The translations under genes and the position numbers were made by a program. Of a DNA stretch of 36,072 nt, positions 1 through 8,771 are shown piece by piece. Each line of letters begins with the position of its first letter. Position 1 is the first letter of the stretch. Source of the DNA: a virus; IMG/VR virus record IMGVR_UViG_3300042549_009633, positions 1-36,072 of that record; one strand, given 5' to 3'. Under the pieces are notes generated by a model. The model was given only the letters and a program-made list of their open reading frames with translations, was not told the origin of the DNA and ran no database searches.

Positions 1-1426
1 GCTCTCCGCCGACGACTTCCACGACCCGCGCCATGCGGCGATCTGGCGGGGACTCGCGGCGCTCTACGAAGGTCGGCGCGACGTCGACGTGGTGACCCTC
101 TGCGCGCAGCTCCGCGCGATGGAGCGGTTTAACACCGTGGGCGGCGCGCAGGAGATCGGTGACCTCACCGACAACGTGGTCACCACGGCGCACATCGTCG
201 CCCACGCGCGCATCGTGGCGACGCTCGCGGCCTCCAGGCGCCTCGGGCAACTGCTCGCCGACACGGCCCGCAAGATCGCCGGCGGAGGGGGCGACCTCGC
301 GACGATCCACGCGACCCTCCTCGAGCAGGTGCGCGCCGTTCGCATCCCGGGGCCGACCGTCGCCCCGCTCCTCGGCGCCGAGGTGATGGCGTGGTCGCAG
401 GAGATTGAGCGCCGGTCCGATGGCACGGAGGCGCCGCTGCTCTCGACCGGGCTCACGGACTTGGACCACGCCTTCGGCGGGGGCCTCGGGCCGGGGATGG
501 TCATGGTCGCCGCCCGGCCGCGCGTCGGTAAGACCGCGATGGTGTTGCAGATGGGCCTCGAGGCGGCTGAGGCGCTGGGCCGACCGGTCTACGTGCTCTC
601 CCTCGAGATGAGCCGCCGCCAGCTTCTGCGCGCTGCCATCGCGTGCCGCGGGCGGGTGAACCTGTCGCACATCCAGAGCCCGCGCGACCTCGCCGCGAGC
701 GAGTGGGCGCCGATGTACGCCGCGGCGAACGCCCTCGACGATGGGCTCCCGATCTACGCGCACGACGATCAGACGCCCGGGTGCCCGCGCACGGTGCCCG
801 AGCTCGCCGCGACGATCGCCGCGCTCCCGTCGTTGCCCGCGCTGGTGGTGGTCGACCACGTCGGCAAGCTCGCTGCGGTGGGCAAGCACCGCGAGCGGCG
901 CGAGGCCCTGCGGGAGATCGGGGACGCGCTCCACCGGCTCGGGATGGCGCTGGGCATCCCCATCCTGACGCTCGTGCACATCGGCCGCGGCATGGCGAAG
1001 GAAGGGCTCTACCGCCGCCCGCGCCTCGAGGACATCGTGGAGAGCGCGACCCTCGAGGCCGACGCCGACGCCGTGGTGATCCTGCACCGCGAAGACCTCT
1101 ACCCGACGAAGAAGTACACCGCGAGCGAGCCCGCGGAGCCCGGCCTCACGCACGCCCTGGTGTCCAAGGTCCGATGGGGTGAGCCCGGCCGCGTGGCGAT
1201 GCTGCGGTTCAACGGCGCGCACCAGCGCTTCGCAAGCGTGCACCGGGCCGACGCCTCGCCGCTGGACGTCGGCCGCGTGTCGACGATCCACGAGCGCTCC
1301 GACGGCGAGGGCCTCCCCGACTGCGACGGCCCCGCCTATGCGCCGCCGACGCCGTTGCTTGAACGGCTCGCGAGGGCGGGCGACGACGACCTCGACGGCC
1401 CGCAGTGGTCGGACGGTGCAGCGTGA
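1..1426 (+). CDS. dnaB: Replicative DNA helicase, DnaB type (5' end cut by window start)
   Basis: Hexameric replicative helicase that unwinds DNA at the phage fork. The frame is open from base 2. The first residues (LSADDFHDPRH, then VDVVTL) match the DnaB N-terminal domain, which binds primase. The C-terminal RecA-like ATPase follows: TGLTDLDHAFGGG, Walker A AARPRVGKTA near bases 511-540, SLEMS, Walker B LVVVDH, and the DIVESATLEADADAV segment near the arginine finger. The C-terminal ~60 residues look unconserved. The stop overlaps the next gene's GTG. The ATPase family is certain. The missing N-terminus is probably the gene fragment at the other end of the window (35957-36072), which would make a protein of about 513 residues, normal for DnaB. 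Confidence 0.95.
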   Translation, partial: LSADDFHDPRHAAIWRGLAALYEGRRDVDVVTLCAQLRAMERFNTVGGAQEIGDLTDNVVTTAHIVAHARIVATLAASRRLGQLLADTARKIAGGGGDLATIHATLLEQVRAVRIPGPTVAPLLGAEVMAWSQEIERRSDGTEAPLLSTGLTDLDHAFGGGLGPGMVMVAARPRVGKTAMVLQMGLEAAEALGRPVYVLSLEMSRRQLLRAAIACRGRVNLSHIQSPRDLAASEWAPMYAAANALDDGLPIYAHDDQTPGCPRTVPELAATIAALPSLPALVVVDHVGKLAAVGKHRERREALREIGDALHRLGMALGIPILTLVHIGRGMAKEGLYRRPRLEDIVESATLEADADAVVILHREDLYPTKKYTASEPAEPGLTHALVSKVRWGEPGRVAMLRFNGAHQRFASVHRADASPLDVGRVSTIHERSDGEGLPDCDGPAYAPPTPLLERLARAGDDDLDGPQWSDGAA

Positions 1427-1995
1427 CCCGCCGCGCCCGCATCGACCTCGCCGCGCTCCCCGCGAGCCTGCGCGCCCGCAACGCCCAACGTGTAAGCCCG
1501 GCTGATAGGTTGCCCGTCGCCCCGCCAGCGCCCGCGAAGCGCCCGGGACGGGGCAGCGCCCGCCCGACGACGCTGCGGGCGCTCCCGGGGCCGCAGGTCG
1601 CCGCCGCGGGGGTGCTCGTGGTGGAGCTGCCGGGGCTGCGGCTGGTGAACCCGCTGAACAACCGCCAGGGATGGCGCGCCGTCTCGGGCCGCGGCAAGCG
1701 CGAGAAGGCCGCGACGCACGCCGCGCTCATGGGGCGCAGGGCGCCCCCCGGCCCGTGGGTCGTGACCATCACCCGCGTGAGCCCGGGGCGCCTCGACGAC
1801 GACGGCGCAACCGCGAGCGCGAAGCACGTCAGGGATGCGGTCGCCGTGTGGCTGGGAGTGGACGACGCGGACCACCGGGTGCGCTTTGTGGTGGAGCAGG
1901 CGAAGGGCGCGGCCGCGGTGCGGATCGCGGTGGGGCCGAGGGTGGCGGTGGTGTGCCCGCAGTGCGGGTGTGCGGTGGACGGAGGAGAGCGATGA
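1423..1995 (+). CDS. RusA-like Holliday junction resolvase (LDDDN-type)
   Basis: 190 residues. I chose the GTG at 1423 because its GTGA overlaps the dnaB stop; a start six codons upstream is also in frame. The N-terminal ~60 residues are basic and proline-rich. The core has PLNNRQGW, then LDDDGATASAKHVRDAVA and LGVDDAD, then VRFVVEQAKG. That is the spacing of acidic residues seen in RusA-fold endonucleases, where Asp residues coordinate Mg2+ and cut four-way junctions. The usual LDDDN is LDDDG here. The protein ends in a CPQCGC motif that could bind zinc. Placement between the helicase and the packaging genes fits a role in resolving replication or recombination intermediates before packaging. 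The family call rests on motif pattern only. Confidence 0.7.
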   Translation: MTRRARIDLAALPASLRARNAQRVSPADRLPVAPPAPAKRPGRGSARPTTLRALPGPQVAAAGVLVVELPGLRLVNPLNNRQGWRAVSGRGKREKAATHAALMGRRAPPGPWVVTITRVSPGRLDDDGATASAKHVRDAVAVWLGVDDADHRVRFVVEQAKGAAAVRIAVGPRVAVVCPQCGCAVDGGER

Positions 1996-2603
1996 CCAAC
2001 ACGAGCGACGACGGGCGGGTGTCGATGGTGGTGGAGCGGGCGACGCCGGCTGAGGGGCGCTTCCTCGCGATGCTGCGGGTGCTTGCCCCCGCGCAGACCT
2101 CTAGCGCCGACCTCCGCAGCGTGGAGACCGGCCGCGACGGGAGCGGTGGGCTGCGGGAGACCACGGCCACCGAGCGGGCGATCGACCGGGGCGACGGGGC
2201 GCGAGCACGCACCGCCCACGCCCGCATCTCGCGGGTGCCGTGGGGCGCCGACCGGGCGACGCTGGTGTGGCTCGTGACCTACGCCCATGCGGGCGACCTC
2301 GGGACGCTCGCCGCGCTGTACGCCACGCACGCCGCACCGATGGCCCTCCGCGAGGCGGCGCAGGTGGCCCCGTGGGAGGCGAAGCGCACGGCCACGGCCT
2401 ACGACGCCGCGCGCCGGGTGGCCGTCGCCAGCGGGTCGCCCGAGGCCGCGGCGCTCGCCCGCGACGCCAAGACCCGCGCCGACAGCGCCCGCGCCCGGGA
2501 GCGTACCGCCGACGCCGCGCTGCGGTCGTGGGGCGCGGCTGCGATGGGCGCTGCGCTGGAGGCATGGGAGCGCACCGACGCCGATGATATGGTGGCGGCA
2601 TGA
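1992..2603 (+). CDS. Unknown alpha-helical protein downstream of the RusA-like gene
   Basis: 203 residues. The ATG at 1992 overlaps the previous stop (ATGA) and has a strong ribosome binding site, GGAGGAGAG, eight bases upstream. The protein is alanine-rich and looks mainly helical, with a middle block VPWGADRATLVWLVTYAHAG and a charged C-terminal stretch rich in Ala, Arg and Asp. I recognise no domain. As the penultimate gene before the late operon, it sits where many lambdoid phages carry an antiterminator or late regulator, but nothing in the sequence proves that. The next gene starts inside its stop. Confidence 0.75.
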   Translation: MTNTSDDGRVSMVVERATPAEGRFLAMLRVLAPAQTSSADLRSVETGRDGSGGLRETTATERAIDRGDGARARTAHARISRVPWGADRATLVWLVTYAHAGDLGTLAALYATHAAPMALREAAQVAPWEAKRTATAYDAARRVAVASGSPEAAALARDAKTRADSARARERTADAALRSWGAAAMGAALEAWERTDADDMVAA

Positions 2604-2770
2604 GCGACGACATCCTGCGAAAGCTGGTGGCCGAGGAGGTGCGCAAGGCGCTCGACCGGGAGGCGCTCGACCGCGCTGACGAGGCCCGCCTCGGCGTGCC
2701 GCGCGGGAGCATCGTGCGCGACGGTGACCCGCGGATGCGCTGGATGTACCCGACGCCGCAGAAGCCGTAG
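2600..2770 (+). CDS. Small charged protein, unknown
   Basis: 56 residues, starting at the ATG that overlaps the previous stop (ATGA). The first half is a predicted charged helix (LRKLVAEEVRKALDREALDR). The C-terminal half carries RMRWMYPTPQKP. No known family is recognised. The coupling to the upstream gene and the codon pattern, with G or C in most third positions, support it as a real gene. It is the last gene of the early rightward block, and a 343-base gap follows. Confidence 0.6.
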   Translation: MSDDILRKLVAEEVRKALDREALDRADEARLGVPRGSIVRDGDPRMRWMYPTPQKP

Positions 2771-3113
2771 CCCACCAGCACCCGCCGCGCGTCAACCTGC
2801 GCACGTCTCCCCACACAGCCCCACAGCATGAACCCACGGCGCATCGCTATGGCGGCGATTCCCTATTGACCCTCGCCCGCACCTGTGGGCGTCTGATCTC
2901 TCGCGCGCTCGCCAGAGCTACGCCGCGTTCGGCGCGGCTCCGCCCACGGCCCGACGCTCACCGCCCGCTGCGGTCCCCCTCGACGCCGTCGCCATGCGCC
3001 CCCGCGGCATTCGCCCAACGGGGGGGCTTGACACCGGGCACTGTCTCACGGCACCGTGTCGACAGCGCCACAGGTGCGCCCTTCGGGGCATCGCACGACG
3101 GCGCCCCACCACG
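2771..3113 (+). other. Intergenic region upstream of the packaging genes
   Basis: No gene longer than a 13-codon frame (2828-2869) is convincing here. A hairpin, GCCGCG-loop-CGCGGC, lies at 2922-2938 but has no U-tract. A TTGACA lies at 3028-3033, with the bipartite repeat at 3043-3081 just downstream. This is the natural place for the late promoter. No good -10 box follows the TTGACA at 16-18 bases, so host sigma-70 use is doubtful without an activator. Confidence 0.5.
3043..3081 (+). repeat. Bipartite 39-base repeat, copy 1
   Basis: Twelve bases GTCTCACGGCAC, a 15-base spacer, then ACAGGTGCGCCC. Both blocks recur exactly, with the same spacing, at 15926-15964. In this copy CACGG and CCGTG can pair, and the flanking CTGTC and GACAG extend the stem. 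It lies ten bases after a TTGACA and about 30 bases before the first late gene, so a role in late transcription is possible. Confidence 0.7.
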
Positions 3114-3293
3114 ATGCAGGCACACGGCGCACGCGAGCTGATGACGGCGCTCGGGATCTCCCGCGCGTCGGCCTACCGCCTCCTGGCCCGCAGCCGCACG
3201 CCCGACGCCCCGCCGACCACCACCACGCGGGAGCTCGGCTGCGGGGCGCGGCGCCAGGTGCTCGCGGTTGCGCTGCCTGCGGCGACGCTGTGA
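3114..3293 (+). CDS. Small helix-turn-helix protein ahead of the terminase
   Basis: 59 residues from the ATG at 3114. Residues 8-25 (ELMTALGISRASAYRLLA) form a clear helix-turn-helix of the Hin or MerR/excisionase type, followed by a short tail without structure cues. The stop is overlapped by the GTG of the small terminase (GTGA), so the two are probably translated together. It could be a second DNA-binding packaging factor or a late-operon regulator acting on the repeat just upstream. No ribosome binding site is obvious. The HTH is clear; the role is inferred. Confidence 0.6.
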   Translation: MQAHGARELMTALGISRASAYRLLARSRTPDAPPTTTTRELGCGARRQVLAVALPAATL

Positions 3294-3718
3294 GCAACGC
3301 CCCCGGTCGGCCGCCGAAGCTCACGGTGGAGCAGGTCGCGACCATCGAACGCGTGTGGCTGGACACGGCCAACGCCAGCGAGGCCGCCCGTGCCGCCGGG
3401 TGCCACGAGGCGAGCGCGCGGCGGTACATCATCCGATGTGCTCTGCCGAAAGCGGACGATCTCTACGCGCAGGTGTTGGCGCGTGCGGAGCGAGATCACC
3501 TCGCCCTCGTCGGCGCCGGTCGCAAGCGCCTCCGCCTCGCCCTCGACGTGGCCGACGACGCCGCGGTGGTCGACATCACCCGCGCCGCCAACGACTCGCT
3601 GCGCGCCGTGACCGCCACGAAGATGGCGCACGCGAAGCTCACCGGGAAACTCATCGATCGCACCGACGTGACCAGCGGGGGCAAGCCGCTCGCGCTGTAC
3701 CTGCCTGACGAGACGTGA
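3290..3718 (+). CDS. terS: Terminase small subunit
   Basis: 142 residues. The GTG at 3290 is coupled to the upstream gene (GTGA) and yields the typical opening SNAPGRPPKLT. A homeodomain-like HTH follows (residues ~10-45, ...ASEAARAAGCHEASARRYI), as expected for DNA recognition at pac or cos. The middle is helical and probably drives ring formation. The C-terminal GGKPLALYLPDET could contact the large subunit. Assignment rests on the HTH and on direct coupling to the large terminase gene, whose GTG overlaps this stop. Confidence 0.85.
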   Translation: MSNAPGRPPKLTVEQVATIERVWLDTANASEAARAAGCHEASARRYIIRCALPKADDLYAQVLARAERDHLALVGAGRKRLRLALDVADDAAVVDITRAANDSLRAVTATKMAHAKLTGKLIDRTDVTSGGKPLALYLPDET

Positions 3719-5025
3719 ACGCCCCGCTCCGCGACCCTGACGCATGGCGCCCGACGCCCGCGCAGCGGTCCGCGCTCGCCTGCGGTGCCTACGAACTGCT
3801 CTACGGCGGCGCGGCAGGCGGCGGCAAGAGCGACTACCTGCTGACCGCGCCGCTGCGGTGGGCGCACCTCCCGACCTTCCGCGCGCTGCTGCTGCGGCGC
3901 TCCTTCCCGGAGCTGGAGCGCACGCTCATCGCCCGCAGCCGCGACCTCTACCCGCGGCTCGGCGGCACCTACCACGAGAGCCGCCACGATTGGACCTTCG
4001 CCAGCGGGGCGCGCATCGCCTTCGGCTACCTTGAGCGGCCGTCCGATGCGCTGCGCTACCAGGGCGCGGAGTTCTCTTTCGTCGGCTTCGACGAGCTCAC
4101 CCACTTCGACGAGCAGAGCTACCGCTACCTCACGAGCCGCGTGCGATCGAGCGACGGGCTCCCCGTCCGCATCCGCGCGACGACCAACCCCGGCGGTCCC
4201 GGTCACGATTGGGTACGCGCCCGATGGTCCCCGTGGATCGGCTCGCAGCGCACGGCCACCCCCGGCGAGCGACGCTGGTACGCGCCCGATGGCAGCGAGT
4301 GCGCCGCCCTCGATGAGTACGCGCTTGAGCGGACATTCTTCCCCGCGCGCCTCGACGACAACCCCTACCTCGGCGCGGAGTACCGCGCGCAACTCCTCGC
4401 GCTCGACCCGGTCACCCGGGCGCAGCTCCTCGACGGCGATTGGGACGCCTGCGTTGGCGAGGGCAAGCTCTTCCACCGCGATTGGTGGCAGTACCTCGAC
4501 GCCGCCCCCGCCTGCACCCGCAAGGTCCGCGCGTGGGACTTCGGCGCGACGGTCGACGGCGACCCCACCGAGGGCGTGCTCCTCGGCGACCGCGGCCCCG
4601 CCGCGACGCCCCGGTGGGTGGTGCTCGATGTGGTGACGCTGCGCGGTGGCCCCACCGAGGTTCACGCAACGGTGAAGCGCACCGCGGAGATGGACGGCCG
4701 CTCCGTCGCCGTCTGCATCCCGCAAGATCCCGGGCAGGCGGGCGTTGACCAGGCCCGCACCTTCCAACGCGAGCTCGCCGGGTGGACCGTGAAGGTCCGC
4801 CGCCCGTCCGCCGACAAGGTGGTGCGCGCGGGAGGGTTCTCCTCGCAGGCGGGCGCCCGCAACGTCGCGCTACTCCGCGCCCCGTGGACCCCGTCCTACG
4901 TCGCAGCTCTCCACGGCTTCCCCGACGCACCGCACGACGACAAGGTCGACGCGAGTAGCGACGCCTTCGCAGAGCTTGCCAGCGTGGGCGCCGCCCCCTC
5001 CGCCGGCCACATCCGCGGCTTCTGA
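3715..5025 (+). CDS. terL: Terminase large subunit (packaging ATPase and nuclease)
   Basis: Motor that drives DNA into the procapsid and cuts it. 436 residues from a GTG overlapping the small-subunit stop. Residues 31-39 are the Walker A GGAAGGGKS. Residues 123-128 (VGFDEL) are Walker B with the catalytic Glu. TTNPGG is the coupling motif III. The C-terminal RNase H-like nuclease shows AWDFG near residue 275, QDPGQAG near 340 and HDDKVDASS at about 407-414, giving the acidic cluster that holds metal. Length and motif order are normal for tailed phages, so the gene appears intact. Confidence 0.97.
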   Translation: MNAPLRDPDAWRPTPAQRSALACGAYELLYGGAAGGGKSDYLLTAPLRWAHLPTFRALLLRRSFPELERTLIARSRDLYPRLGGTYHESRHDWTFASGARIAFGYLERPSDALRYQGAEFSFVGFDELTHFDEQSYRYLTSRVRSSDGLPVRIRATTNPGGPGHDWVRARWSPWIGSQRTATPGERRWYAPDGSECAALDEYALERTFFPARLDDNPYLGAEYRAQLLALDPVTRAQLLDGDWDACVGEGKLFHRDWWQYLDAAPACTRKVRAWDFGATVDGDPTEGVLLGDRGPAATPRWVVLDVVTLRGGPTEVHATVKRTAEMDGRSVAVCIPQDPGQAGVDQARTFQRELAGWTVKVRRPSADKVVRAGGFSSQAGARNVALLRAPWTPSYVAALHGFPDAPHDDKVDASSDAFAELASVGAAPSAGHIRGF

Positions 5026-5035
5026 CACCCACCGC

Positions 5036-6676
5036 ATGACCACCGACGCCTACACCCTGCCGCCGCTCGCGGCCTCGCTGCCCGCGGTCCCCATGGAGCT
5101 GCACCAGCTCGTGCTTCGCGAGCACCCCGAGCGCGACGGCCAGCTCGGTCGCGCGTGGTGGGCGATCCTCCGCGACGGCTACCAGGGCACGGGCGGCTTC
5201 ATGCGCTCGGTCGACGCGGTGACCACCCGCGAGGGCGGCGCGAGCAACGGCGAGGGCGGCGGGTACACGCCCGGGCGCTCGACGTACCTGACGCCGTTCC
5301 GCCGCGAGAGCAACGACGCCTTCACGGCGCGGGCGAACCGCAGCGCGTACACCAACCACGTCGCGCCCGTCATCGACGTCTACCACGGCCACCTCGTGCG
5401 CCGTCGCCCCGAGCGGGTGTCGTCGGTCGAGAGCATCACCGCATGGTGGCGCGACGTCGACGGACGCGGGCACGACATCGACGAATGGCTGGGCGGTGTC
5501 TCCCACCGCGCGCAGCTTTACGGCTGGTGTGCGGTGCTGGTGGACCGCGACCGCGACGGCAAGCGCACGACCGCGACGGCGCTCGACCCGGGCGAGCTGC
5601 GGGACTGGCAGGTGGGCCACGACGGCTCGCTCGATTGGTGCCGCATCGTCTCCGAATGGAGCGAGCGCGACCCGGCGAGCGGCGGCGAAGTCCGCGTCAT
5701 CGAAGCGACCCTCTGGACGCGGGCCGAGTGGGCGCGCGTGCGGCTGGAGTCGGTGTCCGCGGAGCAGTGGCGCGAGGTCGACCGCGACGGCGCAGAGCAC
5801 AGCCTCGGCCGCGTCCCGGTGGAGATCCTCCGCTGGCAGGAGCAGCTCTCGCCGCGCACCCTCTACGGGCTGTCGCAGGTGCAGGGCGTGCTGCCGCTCG
5901 TGCTCGCGCTCTTCAACAACGACTCGGAGCTGACCGACCACCTGGCGGGCGCCAACTTCGCGTTGCTCGCGGTGCAGTCCGACGACCCCGACGCGCTGTC
6001 GAACCTGCGCATCGGCACCAACGGCGGGATGCGCTACGGCACCAACGAGGCGCCGCCGCAGTTCGTGTCGCCCGACGCCTCGGTCGCGTTGCAGTACGCC
6101 CTCAACGGCGAGCGGCTCACGAGCGCGATCTACACCGCGGCGAAGATCGAGAAGCCCGGCGCGACCCCCACGGGCGGCGACGCGGCGAGCGGCATCGCCA
6201 AGGCCTACGACTTCTCGCAGACCGACGCGGGCCTCCAGACCTTCGCCCGCCAGCTCACCCGCTTCGAGTACCAGCTCGTGGCCCTCGTCGCCGCGTGGGA
6301 GTCCCTCGGCGACGCGTCGAAGGTGGCCGCTGCCACCGCTGCGACGACCATCACCTACCCGGTGCGCTTCGACGCGGCGGGCATCCAGAGCGACTTGGGC
6401 GCGCAGTTCGCCGTGCTCGCCGACACGATGCGGTCGCAGCTCCCCCCGGCGCTCGTGCGCGAGGCGCGCCTGGCCGTCGCCCGCGGCATCCTCCCCGAGG
6501 CGTCACCCGCCGTCGAAGCGGAGATCGCCGCGGAGGTCGCTGCGATGTACGCCCGCGACACGGCCGCTCTCGCCGCGAGCGACGCCGCCGCCGAGGCCGC
6601 GACCGACGTAGCCGGCGCCGTCGACGCGCTGCCGTTCGCCGCGCCCGACGCGCTGACCACGGCGCCCACCCCCTGA
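5036..6676 (+). CDS. Portal protein
   Basis: 546 residues from the ATG at 5036. It should form the dodecameric ring through which DNA enters and leaves the head. Evidence: position directly after the large terminase; size; an early segment STYLTPFRRESNDAFTARAN followed by YTNHVAPVIDVYHGHLVRR, similar to DUF4055-type portals; YGWCAVLVDRD in the wing; and a long helical C-terminus with TDAGLQTFARQLTRFEY, resembling the portal stem and crown. The last ~60 residues are Ala/Asp-rich and low in complexity. No ribosome binding site is clear, and the start lies ten bases after the previous stop. Confidence 0.9.
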   Translation: MTTDAYTLPPLAASLPAVPMELHQLVLREHPERDGQLGRAWWAILRDGYQGTGGFMRSVDAVTTREGGASNGEGGGYTPGRSTYLTPFRRESNDAFTARANRSAYTNHVAPVIDVYHGHLVRRRPERVSSVESITAWWRDVDGRGHDIDEWLGGVSHRAQLYGWCAVLVDRDRDGKRTTATALDPGELRDWQVGHDGSLDWCRIVSEWSERDPASGGEVRVIEATLWTRAEWARVRLESVSAEQWREVDRDGAEHSLGRVPVEILRWQEQLSPRTLYGLSQVQGVLPLVLALFNNDSELTDHLAGANFALLAVQSDDPDALSNLRIGTNGGMRYGTNEAPPQFVSPDASVALQYALNGERLTSAIYTAAKIEKPGATPTGGDAASGIAKAYDFSQTDAGLQTFARQLTRFEYQLVALVAAWESLGDASKVAAATAATTITYPVRFDAAGIQSDLGAQFAVLADTMRSQLPPALVREARLAVARGILPEASPAVEAEIAAEVAAMYARDTAALAASDAAAEAATDVAGAVDALPFAAPDALTTAPTP

Positions 6677-6783
6677 CGCGCGCGGCATCTCGCCGCGACG
6701 CACCCGCGCGCCCCCGACGCACCCGCTAGGGACTGCGCGCACCACAGCCCCCGCGACCATGCGCGGGAGGCACGGAGATCACC

Positions 6784-7482
6784 ATGGCGCTCGACCCCAC
6801 CGACCCGACGGCCTCGGGAGTATCCGCGGACCCCTCCCCCACTGGCACCGCCCCGGCCCCGGCGCCGTCGACGTACTCGAAGGAGGATCTCACGCGCATC
6901 ACCGCGCGCGAGGTCGCCAAGGAGCGCGCCGCCGCCGCCAACTACCAGCGCGAGCGCGATGAGCTCGCCGCGCGGCTGACGGAGCTCGAAGCCAAGGCCC
7001 ACGAGGCCGAGGAGTCGAAGCTCTCCGCCACGCAGCGCGCCGAGAACGAACGCAAGCGCGAGCGCGAGAAGCTTGAGGCCGAGCGCGAGACGTGGAAGTC
7101 GACGGCGACGCGCGAGCGTTCGCTCCGACACGACGCGCTCACGAGCGAGGCCGCGACCCGCATGGTGTCGTCACTCGCGACGCGCTTCTCGCACGCTGAC
7201 CTGTCGCGCGACGCAGCCCGGGACATCCGCTCGCACCTCGTGGTGCAGGCCGATGCCGACGGCGCCGAGTCCGTCATGTGGCAGCACGCGCCGGGCGACA
7301 CGGTGCCCGTGGGTGAGGGGTTCAAGGCCTTCGAAGCAGCCGGTTCCCTGGCGCGGTTCTACCGCGTCGAGGGCGGCAGTGGCGCGCAGCACGGTGCTGG
7401 CGCCGCAGGGGGTCGCGCGACGTTCGCGGGCCTCTCCCCCAACGACAAGATCGCCGCGGGCCTCAGCGCGCTCAAGCGCTGA
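6784..7482 (+). CDS. Capsid scaffold-like coiled-coil protein
   Basis: 232 residues. The N-terminus is disordered, rich in Pro, Thr and Ala. Residues ~30-115 are a long charged coiled coil (repeated Glu/Arg/Lys heptads such as ENERKREREKLEAERE). The C-terminal half is compact and ends with NDKIAAGLSALKR. Position between portal and major capsid protein plus the coiled coil fit an internal scaffold that directs procapsid assembly. No capsid protease is recognisable nearby, so assembly may be P22-like. The GGGAGG...CGGAG stretch before the ATG is a plausible ribosome binding site, preceded by a 6-bp hairpin (6750-6767). Confidence 0.8.
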   Translation: MALDPTDPTASGVSADPSPTGTAPAPAPSTYSKEDLTRITAREVAKERAAAANYQRERDELAARLTELEAKAHEAEESKLSATQRAENERKREREKLEAERETWKSTATRERSLRHDALTSEAATRMVSSLATRFSHADLSRDAARDIRSHLVVQADADGAESVMWQHAPGDTVPVGEGFKAFEAAGSLARFYRVEGGSGAQHGAGAAGGRATFAGLSPNDKIAAGLSALKR

Positions 7483-7529
7483 CCGCCCCGGCCCCACGGC
7501 GCACGCATAGCGGCGCACGGAGTCTCATC

Positions 7530-8771
7530 ATGGCAACCGTCCTCTCCCTCGTCGAGCTCCTCAAGGGCAGCTCGGACCCCGTTCTCGCTGGCGTCGCCGA
7601 GTCCATCATCACCGTCGACGAGCTCGTGGCGCAGATGCCCTTCCGCTCGGTGGGCATGAGCGACCACCTTACCTGGAAGCGTGAAAAGGCGCTCCCGGTC
7701 GTGTCGAAGATCGCCTCGGGCGACAACATCACCAGCACCAACGCCCTCGCCTACGACCGCACCACGGCGTACCTGCGCCGCCTGGTGTGCGACCAGGACA
7801 TCGACAACCTCGACGCGGGCGCCGCGGGCGGGATGCTCGCCGCCAAGGCCGAGGCCATCGGCCGCGCGTCCAAGGCGATGGCGCGCACCTTCGGCGACGA
7901 CGTCGTCACGGGCGCCCCCGCGTGGACCGTCACCATCAACGACTACGGCGCGTCGGGCGCGAGCTCGGGCACCATCGTCCCCGGCCCCGGCCACGACCCG
8001 CGCCTCGGCAACGCCCAGATCCGCTACGTTCACTCGGGCACGACCGTCGCCTACAAGGCGCCCGGGGACAGCGACTTCGGCGCGGCCGTGACCTACGCCG
8101 CGGGCGTGCGGGCGTACTCGCAGAACCCCAACAAGTGGGCGAACATCACCCTCGCCACGCTGTCGGCCAACGGCATCGTGACGCTGAGCTTCGTCGCCAA
8201 CACGAACGAGATCGACGGCATGGAGCGCCTGCTCGCCTCCGCGCAGACGATCAGCTCGAGCACCAACGGCGACGCCATCACCCTCGCGACGATGGACCAG
8301 CTCGCGGACCTCGTGACCGACACCAACGGTATCAAGACGTACATCATGCCGAGCCGCACCCGCCGCGCCGTCATGGCCCTCGTGCGCGCCGCCGGTGGCG
8401 CCTCCATGGGTGAGTTCATGACCATGAACTTCGGCACCGGTCGCGACGTGAAGGTGCCGACGTACAACGGCATCCCCATCCTCCGCAGCGACTTCATCCC
8501 CATCACCGACACGCAGGGCAACATCAGCTCGGCCACCAAGGTCTACTGCGCCACCCTCGGTGATGCGGGCGGGCTCTGCGGCATCTACTCCGAGGCGGGC
8601 ATGGACGACGCCGGGGGCGAGGTCATCGCCTCGGGGCTCAACGGCATCCAGGTGGTCAACCTGGGCACGGTCCAGAACGCCGACGCCAAGCGCGTGCGGG
8701 TCAAGGCCTACTGGGGCGTCGCGTCGAAGACGGAGAAGGGCCTCGCCGCGGCCACCGGGATCAGCTCCTAA
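7530..8771 (+). CDS. Major capsid protein
   Basis: 413 residues; presumed HK97-fold shell subunit. It follows the scaffold gene, has CGGAG about ten bases before the ATG, and opens SLVELLKGSSDPVLAGVAE, a pattern seen in phage capsids with an N-arm helix. A LVCDQDIDNLDAGAAGGMLAAKAEAI segment resembles the spine helix region. The middle (about residues 128-235) contains a beta-rich stretch (HSGTTVAYKAPGD to ANITLATLSANGIVTLSFVAN) that may be an inserted surface domain. The C-terminus has the GIPILRSDFIP and VRVKAYWGVA strands typical of the P-domain end. No protease site is apparent. Confidence 0.93.
   Translation: MATVLSLVELLKGSSDPVLAGVAESIITVDELVAQMPFRSVGMSDHLTWKREKALPVVSKIASGDNITSTNALAYDRTTAYLRRLVCDQDIDNLDAGAAGGMLAAKAEAIGRASKAMARTFGDDVVTGAPAWTVTINDYGASGASSGTIVPGPGHDPRLGNAQIRYVHSGTTVAYKAPGDSDFGAAVTYAAGVRAYSQNPNKWANITLATLSANGIVTLSFVANTNEIDGMERLLASAQTISSSTNGDAITLATMDQLADLVTDTNGIKTYIMPSRTRRAVMALVRAAGGASMGEFMTMNFGTGRDVKVPTYNGIPILRSDFIPITDTQGNISSATKVYCATLGDAGGLCGIYSEAGMDDAGGEVIASGLNGIQVVNLGTVQNADAKRVRVKAYWGVASKTEKGLAAATGISS

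Noticed and set aside
1209-2837. Minus-strand frame of 542 codons at the helicase end
   Set aside because: Antisense to the helicase, RusA-like and following genes; no recognisable domain.
2828-2869. 13-codon frame in the intergenic region as a leader peptide
   Set aside because: No ribosome binding site, no attenuator-like structure and no downstream coupling.
2922-2938. Hairpin GCCGCG/CGCGGC as a transcription terminator
   Set aside because: Only six base pairs and no T-tract; such stems are common by chance at this GC content.
3028-3056. TTGACA as a standard sigma-70 late promoter
   Set aside because: No recognisable -10 box 16-18 bases downstream; kept only as a possible activator-dependent promoter.
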